Shown one piece after another: positions 21,261-34,500 of a stretch of DNA of 64,000 bases; positions within the stretch are counted from its first letter, which is position 1, and each line of letters begins with the position of its first letter. The notes below the pieces were generated by a model, which saw only the letters and a list, made by a program, of their open reading frames with translations, searched no databases and had not been told where the DNA came from. A program made the translations under genes and the position numbers. Source of the stretch: Tubiluchus corallicola (taxonomy: Eukaryota > Priapulida > Priapulimorpha > Priapulimorphida > Tubiluchidae); NCBI GenBank assembly GCA_030141605.1, contig JAQGDQ010000025.1, positions 356,907-420,906 of the forward strand, given 5' to 3'.

Positions 21261-21955
21261 GGCTATATTGTCGAGCAGTAAAATTTATGGTCGTGAAGCA
21301 CTTAAGCATCTAGAAAAGCGTGGACTTTATTTGTGTAAATATTTTCATCATTCTGTTAGGCATTTTGCTGAAAGTTCTCCCGAATAATAGTAATACCTTG
21401 TCACAATTTATTCGAAAAGGCATTAATGTGGTTTTAATACTTGCACGAGCAAAGTCCTGCTGTTGCTGCTGTCTCGGCGATGTTAATTCCATTTAGATGG
21501 GTTTGTCACATAGTGAAAAGCTATGCCAATGATGGCAATTCCATTGAAGTATTCTAGTTTAACAATAGTTTTGGTAGATGGCAGCACAAGTGCTATAAAC
21601 ATCTTTATGCCGCAACAATTTGTGCAATGTAAGTAATGTAATTTACAGACAAATAAAGACATATGAATCAGGATTAGTTTTTAAACTACAATGCAGAGTA
21701 AGATTGAAATGCATGCCATTTCACCGAATTTAACTGACACTATTAACATTTTTCTATCATGAACTTACATTGGCATTGCAAGGAAAATTAACTGACAGAC
21801 GCATTCTTCACTACAGGTTTAAAATTTCCACGTCGATTTTGGTGAAACTCAGAGCTATAAAAATCTGCCAAGCTGTATTGAATCTTTTGCCAGGAATGAT
21901 TTGCCAAATATACAGGCAGATATTATGTGTAGTGGATGGTTTGTGTTATTTTGAT

Positions 21956-22019
<64 letters not shown>

Positions 22020-22150
22020 TCAAAGACGACGACAATAATAATAATAATAATAATAAATATAATAATAATAATAATATTAATAATTAGAAGAAGAAGAAGA
22101 AGAAGAACAAAAACAACAACAACAATAATAATAATAATAATAATAATAGG
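21956..22150. repeat. (CAA)n / (AAT)n / (GAA)n compound microsatellite
   Basis: A perfect AAC run (about 21,957-22,018) is followed by AAT runs, GAA units and AAC/AAT again. Frames through it are poly-Asn, poly-Thr or poly-Ile and are not genes. Confidence 0.95.
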
Positions 22151-22345
22151 CTGATTCCATCAAACTGCTTTCAATGGCTCATCTCAGAGGTAATCCTTGA
22201 TAGTGACCCAGGCTGCGGTCTCGTCACAAGCAATATATTAAGTTGAACTTGGACCTGGATTCAGGTTTGTGTGCCGAAGTATAAAAGTACCATTAAAGGA
22301 AACCGGACCCACTTCGCGTTCTGGTTTTCGCTGTTACATACAATA

Positions 22346-22348
22346 TAT

Positions 22349-22396
<48 letters not shown>
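22346..22396. repeat. (AT)n dinucleotide repeat
   Basis: About 25 AT units in a row, with ACAATATA on both sides. Confidence 0.95.
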
Positions 22397-22399
<3 letters not shown>

Positions 22400-22658
22400 A
22401 TATTACAACCGTTAGACTAGGTAATAACCTGCACCTTACCTTTTAATTTTGGCGCTTGGCAACACCATTAAGAACATTTCAAGACAGATTACGTAAATGA
22501 TTTGCAGAATTAACGCCAAAGCCATATGAATGTTTTATGTTAGTCTGGGGCACTAAATGCTGCGATACCTAGATGCGCAAATACCCATTAACAGATTGCT
22601 GTAATTAATGGGTAATGATGTATCAGCGTACATACTATAAGCTGGTTTCATTAGAGTG

Positions 22659-22702
22659 TGGGAGAGAGAGAGAGATAAGAGAGAGAGAAAGAGAGAGATG
22701 AG
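22659..22702. repeat. (GA)n dinucleotide repeat
   Basis: An imperfect GA run interrupted by GATAAGA and GAAAGA. Confidence 0.85.
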
Positions 22703-23132
22703 ATAAGGACGGGCGATAGTGAGAAAGACAAGTATATAAAAAGGCGAGAACAAGTGGAAAGGCGCTCAGTTGTCAAGAAGGTAAACAGGAGGATAAAAGA
22801 GTAAATTATCCAGAGATCTTAACAACCAAAGCGAGTTGGGTAGTTAAAGAAAATGCCTCCATCATCTGAGACTAGTAGCTTGCTAGTGAGTTATAATCTA
22901 AAAAAGCAAAGCATTTGCACCCACCGATACCAACTCTAAACCCTCCGTGGGGAAAATCGAAATTCGGGCTCCGTTGTGCCCTTGGTATGCATACGTATAC
23001 GTCACCAAAAAGTAACGTCAGCATCGAAAACCGTAGTCATTGTCACGAAGAAATGGCAGAGAAGCAGCGGTTTGAAATTTTTGAAGGTTACCCCCAAAAT
23101 TAAATGACAAAAGTCAAAAAACTCTCCATTTC

Positions 23133-23362
23133 GTTATTAGTTAGATTATGACTGTGATTGCCAGTGTGTTTATAAATCGCTGTTGGGTGATGTGCTACAA
23201 GGAGCAAATCTCGGGCCTGCTATGTCATGTTGAACTAGAAGTCCCAGGTCTCTGGTTCAAATCCCGACTAGTCCAAAATTTTTCAACGTATATAATTGTT
23301 AACAATAAACCGCTATGGTTTATAAATACTCTGACAATCACGGTCATAATCTAACTAATTAA
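23133..23362. mobile_element. Foldback/MITE-like element with internal tRNA-like sequence
   Basis: The 44 bp at 23,133-23,176 and the 44 bp at 23,319-23,362 are inverted copies of each other, differing at about six positions; both contain TTAGTTAGATTATGAC on one strand. Between the arms, on the plus strand, lies a tRNA-like segment with a consensus B box GGTTCAAATCC (23,254-23,264). Terminal inverted repeats with no coding capacity fit a MITE. The B box suggests capture of a tRNA or SINE, or insertion of one into the element. No clear target-site duplication was found. Confidence 0.6.
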
Positions 23363-25413
23363 TGATATCGTTAGTTTCCAGCTAATTTGGGAAACTCTCC
23401 TTTTCTCTGTCTACATGCCTGCCAGACCTGATAGTGATTCGATCTTTCATTACGAAGCTCTACCTTTTTTTATTAAGCATGTACAATAGCAAGAACAAAA
23501 ATAACAACGCGAGTAAGTGCTTGGAACCGGACTATGGCCGGTTCAACAACTCACTGCTCGAGTACCTAAGTATAGTACCCATTAAACTGTGAGTAATTAC
23601 CACTCTAGCAATTAATATTAATAGGTCCAAACCTTTGGATACACCTGTGCCTGGTTTCAAGCTAACAATACCCATAAATAAAACAAAAGTTAATCTTTTT
23701 AATAGCACTCGTTAACTGAGCGTTTCGTAACAGATTTCCTATATTAATATTTAATTTGAAAAACGGATGCTATTTGCGTTAGAAGTGGAGCAATGTAGCA
23801 CCTGCTACTCCGCTTATTCGTTACGCAAGCGCAGTCATGGTTACAAAAAAGATGTGAAAAAGGAAAGTTGATATGGTGATTTTTTGTTAATTGTGCAACA
23901 GAGTCCACATCTCCTACAGTAAATTTGGCATATGTATCAATAATCAAAACCAGACCTACAATTTTCATACATGATCGTCTTAAAGGATTGTGTGACCATG
24001 AACCATCTTCAACTTGGATGCGCCATCAATAATTATATAGCTAACTAGCTTATAGCGGCAGATTGCTCACAATAATAATATTTTCATGAGGCACCAGAGA
24101 CTGATGAAGCACTCTTAATAATGCAATGCTTAGTTATAATAGTGACGCTACTTAATTATAGCCTGCGCGTAAACAGGGGAAAATTAACTCACTAGGCTTA
24201 TAAATTTTGCCTCATGATAATGAGGAAAGATGGAGGATGAATAGGACTAAAGAATGTAGATCTGTTTGCATTAATTTAAGATGAACACAAAAAGGCGTGA
24301 TCGCACATTAGGTTTGAGAGATTTTTGCGTCCGTTTGTACCTGAAAAAAGTTTATCAAAGTCAGTAACACGGTAAACAAACAGAAAGTCTGGAAACATCA
24401 GCGGTCTATTACTTTTATTACAAGTATAAGATAATTTTTGCGGGCCGGTGCAGTTATAGTTCATTAGCAAAACCGAGGAAAAAGAAGCAATTATTATATA
24501 ATTCGTTATAGAAAACATTTTTGGCACTTTTTCACTTACATTAAAGAATTTCATTTCAATTTTTATTTTGAAATTTAATTCTATAATTTTAAATACAGAA
24601 TTTCAACGGATTTAGCATTAACTTAGTTGTCAAACCTGAATTTCTGAGTGTTATTTAATTAGGGGATGCTCCCATTGTCCTGTTTTAGTCTTATACCAGC
24701 CGGTAAAAATTCCCGCAAGGACAGTGCGCCACGTAATTATGACTTTTTTCAGGTTACAGTAGACAAAAGCGTATAAGCGTCGTCTGCTTTTTCACACCAA
24801 AATATTTACTTTGTCATTGCAGTTGACAAAAATATTGTTGTAGTAAGTTATAATCAAACATTCCACTCTCGAGTGATTTTATGAATATTTCTTAAACATT
24901 TTTCGTAAACGTTATGCGCGTAATAAGTACTCAGTTACTCGGTTAGTTAAAAGTTCACTTTCATTCAATGACTTTTGTATCAGGAATAAGGTCCCGGTAT
25001 ACCTGCTTCCAATTCTAGGGTGTCCGTGTCATATACATATCCCCATGTTTCTTAGTCTTTACAGTTCAACACTGGAGAAGTCTTTACAGATAAGTTTGCA
25101 GAACTTTTTCGAAACCAATCCATTATGCCCAATATTTGCCCTTTCCCTAAACACCAATATAATTTTTAAAAAAGTTGTGTTATTCCAGATAACATAAAAA
25201 TGTCGTAAGTACGCACAGTTGTGATGTGACCGAAGCTTATACATGACTCTCTGTCGTGAATAAACTCACTAATATTATCTTGTCGTGATTTACATCTTCT
25301 ATAACAATGCTAATTGGGTCACTGAAGAATGTGCAATGCATGCACGCTTTCACTATAAATCAAACGTTATTTTTACTTGTTTGAAATGGACTAGTAATCT
25401 TTTCTGTCTACAG

Positions 25414-25435
25414 GTTACTTAACTTAACTGAGAAA
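25414..25435 (+). other. 5' UTR portion of TOPAZ1-like exon 1
   Basis: A good acceptor (TTTTCTGTCTACAG) ends at 25,413 and leaves 22 bases before the ATG, so at least one non-coding exon must lie upstream. Confidence 0.6.
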
Positions 25436-25541
25436 ATGGCAGAAAAAATAACACTGGTAAAACTGATAGATGGTAAAAACGCTTTAGAAGAACTCGAGAA
25501 AGACGTGTCTAAAGACATATTGAAGATGAGACAAGCAAGAG
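25436..25541 (+). CDS. TOPAZ1: TOPAZ1-like coding exon 1
   Basis: It encodes 35 residues (MAEKITLVKLIDGKNALEEL and onward, ending KMRQAR) plus one base; the donor is GCAAGAG|GTGAGG. The split codon becomes GTG (Val) with exon 2. The frame remains open to the acceptor upstream, so the ATG at 25,436 is chosen as the first available one in this exon. Confidence 0.7.
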
Positions 25542-28500
25542 GTGAGGATGAACAGACTAGGAATATATTACATGCTTATTATACTTTATAGCTCTTATTA
25601 ACATAATTTTTTACGGGTACATGTAATACTAAATTTTAAGGCTAGTGTATTTTTTTCTATTTGAACAACGCCATGACATAGATTTTACTTACTTGCCTTG
25701 TTAATTAAAAACATTCAATTTCAATGTCAGTACAGTGACTACAAACGATTATTTTGACAAATACATTGACTACAGTCATAATTATTTTGGCTACTAAATG
25801 TTCATGCTAAAGCTTGTTACTTTTAAGTATAACAATATAAATTTATGTTTCAAATGAGTATATAAAAAGTTAATCACTGAGTAATTATTATCTGGCATTT
25901 TTCTTGGTTTTTGCCTAGATTTTATAATTGAGTGTTTGTTAGTTCCACCTTGCCATTGGGAATTTGTTTTTGAAGTTAGGTAAACTAGACAATTGCCTGG
26001 TTGGTTTTATAAATATTAAAGTTGGCTTTGTTATGCGATTACACTTCACTGCTTGTGACTGACTTGGGATTTTATAATCTCATCGCCTGGAGGTGGCAGC
26101 ATTGTGCAAGCATGTGCAGCAGACTGCACAGTTCTTATAATATCCCTGCATATGCCACCTGCGTAGACTGTATGACAGGCATTCAAGTCACAGGTGCTAA
26201 TTGGCCTGATGATTAAGGTCCTATAAATTATAGTTGTATATGTAAAATTGTAAACTAGTGTAAGAAATTGCCTTTATTTGCAGTAAAATGTGGTCTACTG
26301 CAAGCTGACATTTGCTGTTCTTATAACCCATATTTGGTTGAAAAACAGAAGGAATTAATGAAGTCTTGTGAACAGACCAGCAAAACAATCATGCAAAGTA
26401 GTCAAGAATTTGGGGGCAGAACAGAATAACTGCTGATGTATCACTATATTAATTTTGCCAACTGTTGCTCTACTGTAGTTAGTAATGTGCTGAGTATTAT
26501 TAAATATTTTTGCTGCTAATATGATTTCTGTTGACATATTTTTGAAGTCATACCTTTTTATATCTGTATAATACTTTTTAATATCCATAATTATTATGTT
26601 TTGGAAACTAATGTTATTAGTAATTTAATAATTATTAGTAATCTTTAATTAATGTTATTGAGATAGAAGAATAAATTCTTTTTTTTTCAATTTTTGTGTG
26701 TCTATGTCTATTTGTGTAATATGTATAAGGATAATGCGTAGTACTGCTGTAACCTACAATTGTCAGATTTGATCTTCTTCCTCGAATAGAGCAATGCGTT
26801 TAGCATTAATGCAAGCACTATGTGCTAATTTATATGTATATTAAGCAAAAATTTGCATTATTAAACTGAATAACAAGTTTTTAAATTAACATATTTAACA
26901 AACTAACAAATTAACATAGGTTGATACTGCTACTACTATAAGGCAATAATAAGATATTCTACTCGGGTAACTTGTAAGTGAAGAGATTTCAATATGATAC
27001 AAAATTGTATAAAAATTTTGACTGGTATAACACGGTCCTTTGTAAATAGGGAGAGAAAGAAAGAGCAAGAGAAAGAAGTGGGGAGAAAGATGTCTTGTTA
27101 AAGACTGAATGTAGGAGATGCTGTAAGTACTTATGTGAGATACATAATAAAAGAAATGTTAATTATTTCATCACGCGTATTCATTTCGTCCTTCAACTGA
27201 CAGCCAGTTGTTTTAGTCCATGACGGTAATGGTTGTCTTCTTTTTCTTCTGTTTTACTAAACATTTTTTGTAGGCAAACTAGACATAAAGCTTTTGTCCT
27301 TTGTTGGAGCACCCCACTGCAGCCAAAATTTTCAACTTCTGTGATAATATTGTTAGGTTGTTCTCATCTGTTGTAAATCTTTATTATCTATATAACGTTT
27401 AAGAAAAATCCTACTGGTGTAATTTCTGACAATCTTATTAAATGTTCTATCCATCTTAGCAATCTGATTTTGATTTTAGTGCTCCAATCTTGTTCTTTGC
27501 TTCTGTTGTACAGGTGCTCATTTGAATATATGCCAATTTCTGCTTCCTGCGTTGCAGTCGAGCCCCATTACAGTTGTCAATACAGTACACAAATTTTCAT
27601 TAGAAATATCGACAAGAAACACCGACAAAATTGAATATTAATAATTATTGGTGCGTACTTTTTCGGAGATGTTACTGTTTGTAACAAACAGTGAATGTAT
27701 CGTGATTGCAAAGCAGAAGCGTGGTCGTCGAGTTATGGCATACGCGTGGTTTTGTAATGGTTTATTAGCTTTAATAAGTACACGCGTTTGCTGTTTTTGA
27801 ATCGTATAGCAAGAGCTTAGTAAATGAGTGGTAACTTGGATAAATGCTTGTGTTTGATGTTTCCTGCAAGCTCTGGTGGTCAGCTTGTTCTAAGCGCGAT
27901 TAATAGTGGAACTTGAATTGATCATGATCAAAGCATGACTGATTGTGTCCTGATTAGAATACGCCTTAAGCTTATCCATGAAACTGAAGTCGCGTACGTT
28001 GGTAGTTATTAGGGCTGTAACGATACACCTACGTCACGATACGATACATTACGCAAGACTAACCTCATGATACGATACACATTGAGTTAACGTTTGCACG
28101 CTTTAATAAAAAAAACCTAGATTAAGATGTTATTCAATACACGAACGGAAGGAATGAAATTTTAGGCATTTGCAATAATACAGGAACAAAACAAATGAAA
28201 TTTTGAAAAACTAATGACTTTTCACAAAAATCAACAGCAACAAAACTTATAACAATGTTCTGAATAGTTAATAATAAATAAAATTAGCATGTTAGCATAA
28301 AATTACAGACCCAACTGTGAGACATCTTGACATACAATAACGGAAACATGTGAAACCATCTGGCAGTCAAACAGATCGCAAGGAATACATACAGGACCTT
28401 ATGTTTAAAAAAAGCTGTTAAAGACAGTGACTAGAGGTACAGATCCATACAACATACAATGCTTGCATCAGCTTGACACTACCGGTTTCTTAGATGCAAG

Positions 28501-31500
28501 TCAAATACACACACACACTAATGTGTATATTTTAAAACTGTGAATTTTTAAAACTGAGTTAGTGATTGCTATTATAATGAAAATATTCAAATTTGTGCTG
28601 TTATATCCGATAAAACACGGTAAAGCACTTTTTAAAAGCTACCCACAAGTGTCTGTTTCCTATGCCAGACAGTGCAGTAGCGCTGGAAAAAGATTATCTG
28701 GACCATTATCTGGGTGGGTGGGTGGTTGTGGGTGTGGGTGTGTGTGTCGGTGTGTGTGTGCGTGCGTGCATGCGTAGGGCGCAGGTCGTGTAGCAGTCAG
28801 AAGCTGTGTTACGTTTAAGGAAGGGGCGGCCAACTTGGTACTACACTGGGCGGCCGAACTCCACACTACGCCGCTGAGTATAAGTACATTTTATTACTAT
28901 ACAAAGACACCACGTATTACAATTTTAATAGGTTTCTAAACATAGCTATAGGCATGCCATTTTATAAAATGTTGCAAAATAAAAGCATTGCAGGCCTACG
29001 CTATGAATGTAGGAACTGTCTTTTACTAGCAGATATTGTACTTATCATATTTATTAAATGACTCTGCAATAAATATAAATCCTCAGAAGTTTTGTTTAAT
29101 TTCTAACAGTGACTGCAAAAATGAGAACATCAAGAGCAAGAAGCAAAGCAAGGAAACACAAAAAAGGTCTGGCTGCTGTACCTGAGAAAACTGCGTCACA
29201 GTTACAGGTAAAGGATAAGGAGGAAGATGCAGAGAGAAGAAACAAAATGCTGGAAAATGCTGCTGAAGCAAACCATTGTACTGAAACTGATCAATGCACG
29301 TGCAACGATCTTTTCAAAGTTGTAGATCAGTGGTCACTTACCACATTTGAGAAAATGCCTGTCAGACCAGATTGGTATGTGTCTATGAAAAGTCCAATGG
29401 TCCTTCTTGATGTTGCGTTCATTGAGAGTTTGCTACCGAAGGAAAAACAAACTCCTAGCACTAGTGAACCAGTAAAGACTAAAGCCCAGCCAGAGAAGAA
29501 ACTTGTGCAGATGCCACTTGTTGATAGTACCAGTAAAGGCGAAACTAGAAGCAAAGACGAGTGTAGGCAGAACTCACTGCACACTTTGCCTTGTGGTAGT
29601 ACTGTTAACAATAATAAAGACAGTACTAAGGCAATGAAACGCAAAGATCATTATGAGATTGAATCTGTGAACATAACACCTGGTGATTGTAATAGTAAGC
29701 CTCGCAGTTTTGCTAGAGCTGCAAAAACCAAATGCCAATATGTGAGGAAATCTGTGAGGCTGTCACCTGTTTGTAGAAATAGTAACAGAACTCAGACACC
29801 AAAAATGAAAAATCAGCACAAGAAGAAATCTGAGAAGTCGTTTAATGATAGTAAAATTAATGATGATGTCAGCAGTATCAAAGTAGCTAAGTCTAAAAGC
29901 CAGTTGGAGAGGAAATCTGTGAAGACGTCACCTCTTGGTAGATTTAAGAGTAGTAATAACAAAAGTAAAACAATGAAGGACAAAGATCAGCTTGTCGAAA
30001 AATCTGTGAAGACGTCACTTGTTGAGAGTGAAATTAAGGATAATACTAGCACTGCCAAAGCAGCAGAAGTGTTAGAGAAGAAGCCTGTAGAATTATCACC
30101 TACTGGTAGTGCTGGTAAGGCTGATGCCAAGAGTGACGAGGTAGAAATATCTTATCTTGATAGCACTACAGAAGATTATATCAACATTGACTCCAAGGAC
30201 ATTACTAAAGGCAATACCAGACTTGGCAAGGCACAGTTGTCACCGCCGATCAGTATTTCAAAATTAAGAGCAAGTTTCAAGTTTCGGAATTCTTCAACGG
30301 GTACTAAAAACATGAGAAACTTGACTCTGAAGACGGCATGGCGACAGAACAATATACGTGGGCATTTGAATGAGACAGTAAAACATAAGTCTGTTGAAAA
30401 GAAACATAATCTTATATCCTATCAAAGAGAATGTCATGCAGCGAACAGGAAAATGATTAAGAAGTCTTTTGGGAAATGCAAACCATTTAAATCTTTGTAT
30501 GCCAAGTTGATTTCAAAAGCAGTGTTGCACACTGTAAGACAATCGCGGAACAAGAAAAGCAGAAAACTGCTCTCATTTTGTAAGATGAAAGTTAAAAAAG
30601 GTCAAGCAAACCAAAAATCTTTAGCAACAAAAATTTCTGCTAAAGCTGCTATAAAAACAGCGAGAACTAAAAACAACATGGAGAAGAAATCATGGAAGAC
30701 GGGAATGTCACCTTTTGATAACTCTCTTGGTGATGATACCGAGAGTAGCAAAGCAGATGCATTGCATGTTGACAGCATTGACACTGATGTTTCGCAATAT
30801 CTTGAGAAACAGTCTAAGCAGCAGCAGATTTTCTATTTCAAACACAAAAGTAGTAGTAAGCCTTCATCAAAAAATGTCAATGATTTGCATTTGGAAAATT
30901 ACTGTGCAATTGTAAATTTAGAAAGTGTACCCAAAAGTGGCAGTCAAATTTCAGATGGAAATACAGAGAAACCTTCTGACATCAAAAGTATTTGTACAGG
31001 TTAGTATTATTTAAAATTAATGTGTTTTCATTAATATTTATTTACTTGCTTTAGATGTTTTGTAAAGTATTTCAACTCTTGTCCTAAATGAATGTTAGGT
31101 TATGAAACAGGCTCATTGAATTGGGAACAATAACAGATTTAATTAATTATTACATTGGACCTTGAATGATTTGGAAAACTGAGAATCTCTTTCGTCGTAT
31201 TTGTAGATTACATGCTAGCAACATGCTTTCAGCTTGTACCATTAAAAAGTTTGTAAGCAGTATGTATGATGTAACCAATTGCAGCATCAGTTTACTGCAC
31301 ATATTTGTTTAGTTACGCAAATGGGTGTACATGACTTGTGAAAGAATGCGATGTGCACCATGACAGTTATTTTTGGATCATCCTCAGTCCGCATTAACTT
31401 TAAGAATTCTGGGGTGATCTTAACAAATACTTTGATTCACAAGTATAACATATATTAGAAGCAGGCAAATATGAATATCCCTTAAAATTACTAGCAAGTG

Positions 31501-34500
31501 ACTGAACTCGATTTTATTTTTTTTCCAGGCAAAATTTTTGACTCACTTCACCTTGAAGCAGTTCATAGCACAAATGATGAAGACGATTTTATCGGTGAAA
31601 TTGGAAAACTACCAGAAAATTCTATCATGAACAGTACAGATGCTGACAACCCTGTTAGCACACTTGCATCAATTAGTAATCTGAAATCTGTTGTATGTGC
31701 TGGTGACTGTACTCAAAGTGACGATTGTGCAGAAAGAGAATTCCCTAGAAACGATGAATTTTCTGTGCCAAGTAGTAGTATTTTGATCCCTATGCCACCG
31801 CCATTGATAGGTCTGTGTTCAGATTCAAATGATGATACTAGTGAGCAGCTTTCTGAAAGTCGACTTTATGGTTCGTCTCAACAAGGAAATAGAAAAATTA
31901 AAACTGAATTAGATGCACATGCTAATGTGGATGATGAGTGGATTGAACTTTTGCAAAGTATTGATGAAGAACTAAGAAAAAGTTTGGCAAGTAACCTACC
32001 TGTTGTTGATATCCAAGGATTTGCAGGCGTTGATGATGATGACAGTATCCAGGTGGATTCACAACATGTTGACAGTTTCATTTCTGTTGACTGCAACGAA
32101 GAGAATGTACTAGATGTCGCTAAGTATCCCCAAGTTCCACATTTGCATCTTTGTAGAAGCCTCGAAGCGTCTAATGATTCCTCCACAGGTGCTAATGTTG
32201 ACAAAATAAGTAGCAAAAAATATTTTATAGAACTATCACCACCACTACCGTTTTTGTTAGATGATGATAATGAAGGCAACGAGGTCAGTATTTCTAGCCA
32301 GGCAGCTCATTCTGATGTAAATTGTAGTGCATCTTGCTTAACAGAAGAATTAGATCACGTTAATGGCAAAGAAAGCTTCGGTGATCTCTGTGGAGATAAA
32401 AAAAAATTCACACACTCTGAAGGACCATTTGTACATGATAATGTGAATGACGACCTTGATGGGATAGATCAGCATAATGAAATTAACCATTTGGTTCAAG
32501 GTTATGAACAGGATCTGGTGCCTAAAGAAAGCGAAATTTCAAAGATAAATTTAACAAGTGAGTATTTGTATAACGAATGTGAAAACACTTCGACTAATGA
32601 TTTGTATGATATGTGTCAGACAAAGTCATTAAGAAATAGTTCAAATATATCTAGTGATTCAAAACTAAGATCTTCTGATTTTTATATGAAGAGTCGAAAT
32701 GGATTAAAGTCAATTATTTCCATCGAATCACAAAATAATATAAATGATATGGATACACCTTTTGTAACTGGAGACAATGCAGACATAACCATACAGTGTG
32801 GCAGTGCTGAAAATGCCCAGCAGTTAGCTCATAAAGGTAAAACTTTTAGTAAAGAAATGGACACTAAGGTTGAAAACAGTTGCATTTTACCAAGACAAAA
32901 GGATCAATGCTTGTTGCCATTACCTCACTCACTAGAAAGTGAGGTATATTTTCAACCAGATTATGAAAGCCCTGATGAAAGTGGTCATGAATATGGGCAA
33001 AATGAAATCACAACTTTTGCAGGTAACGTGACAAAAGCCGCACCGAGGGACATATCTATGAATGTGATTGATGATGATAATGATTCTGTGGAAAGTACTG
33101 GTGTTTTGGTTTCTGGCGTGATAAGGAAATTAAATAATAGCTCTTCTGAGGAAATATGTGACTCATCTGTAACCCAAATACTTACCTCTCCAGAAGAAGT
33201 CAGCACTATAGGAGATCTAAAAGTTTCTGGTGATTCGAAAAGTAAGCAAAAGATTAGCAAAAAAGTCTCACTCAAAAGAAAACTGGTTAGTGATTCGGTT
33301 TCTATACCTATGAAACGAAAACAGGTAACAGCTAGGGAGAATACTTGTAACAAACAGACCTGTCATGATACTGCTGAAGGAGCTGGCAATGGCTTCTTTG
33401 ATCACTCTGGCACTGATATTAAAAAAACATGTAATACAGAACAGAAATTGCAAAATATTGAAAAAGAAAAATGTCAAGCAATGGAACAAGATATCAGGAA
33501 TCTACATGGGAGACAATTTGTAGATGTAAAATCTATACAGCAGTTTGCCACCAAAGCTCGTTTCCTTTGGGCAACAAAGAGACAAAATATCCATAATCTT
33601 TCTTCAAAAATGTTGCATTCTAGAGAAGGTGCCGAATCATCAAGTTTAAACGAGTCAATCTCTCCTGCTGTTCCTAGTCCAGGTACATTAAAAAAGAATG
33701 CCATTGCAAGTGATCATAGCTATGTATCAAAACTATCATTAGAGAATGAAGCCGAAATTGGCAAGGATAAATTAATGCGTAAGATATCTGATGACTTAAA
33801 CAAAAATCCTTTTTCTGATTCTGAAGACAAAAATGATTTTGGCAAGAGTGAAGATGACAGATTATCAATTACGGTCCCTTCTGATGAAGATTCGTTGTTT
33901 AGTTGCAACAGTGAAGATGAAAATTCTGCAGTAGGTGAAGCAAGGGAAGAAGGAGTTATGCAAAACACCTCAGAGAACTCTTGCATCACAGAGTCATTGA
34001 TCACTTTTAGTAGCGAAAGTTCTGGGAATCTTGGACAACATGGAGACACAGAGAACATAAATCTGGATTCAGAGTTTGGTCAAGATGGCATCGTACATCA
34101 GGCTAAGTCTTTGTTACCTGTTGTGAGATTTGTAAACAAGCCTGGTTCTTATAAAGAAAGGCAGTCTCAAAATATTCCAAAAAGCTTAATAGATGAACCC
34201 AGCCGTTTTGCGGAACCTCGGCTGAATGACAGCTGTACAGAAGCTAAATATTCAGATGCTCATGTTCCGCTGGATACAGCCATTTTTCCTGAGACTGAGC
34301 AATGTTTTCCTTTGAACAGGATTCCTACTGATGAACAATGTACTGCAGATAATGGCAAAGTAAGTTATTGTCTTCCTACAGGCAAGAAGAAAAATTTTCA
34401 AGGAGAGCGTTGCGTGTTTTATTCAAAATGTGGTTGGTGTGCAAACGAAGATAGGTGTTCTTTTCCACACATTGAACCGAACACCAGGCAGCCTGCAAGA

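Larger units (their letters stand above)
25542..29109 (+). other. TOPAZ1-like intron 1 with decayed transposon pieces
   Basis: The intron holds a probable LINE 3' fragment (27,160-27,560), a hAT-like terminal sequence (28,012-28,090) and a GT microsatellite (28,712-28,775). The rest is AT-rich with nothing recognisable. Confidence 0.6.

Noticed and set aside
21770-22154. Poly-Asn and poly-Thr frames
   Set aside because: They come from the CAA/AAT microsatellite.
29327-34058. Minus-strand frames of 60-133 codons opposite TOPAZ1-like exons 2 and 3
   Set aside because: They are shadows of the long plus-strand coding exons and are rich in Ser/Leu as expected for antisense of acidic/Ser codons.
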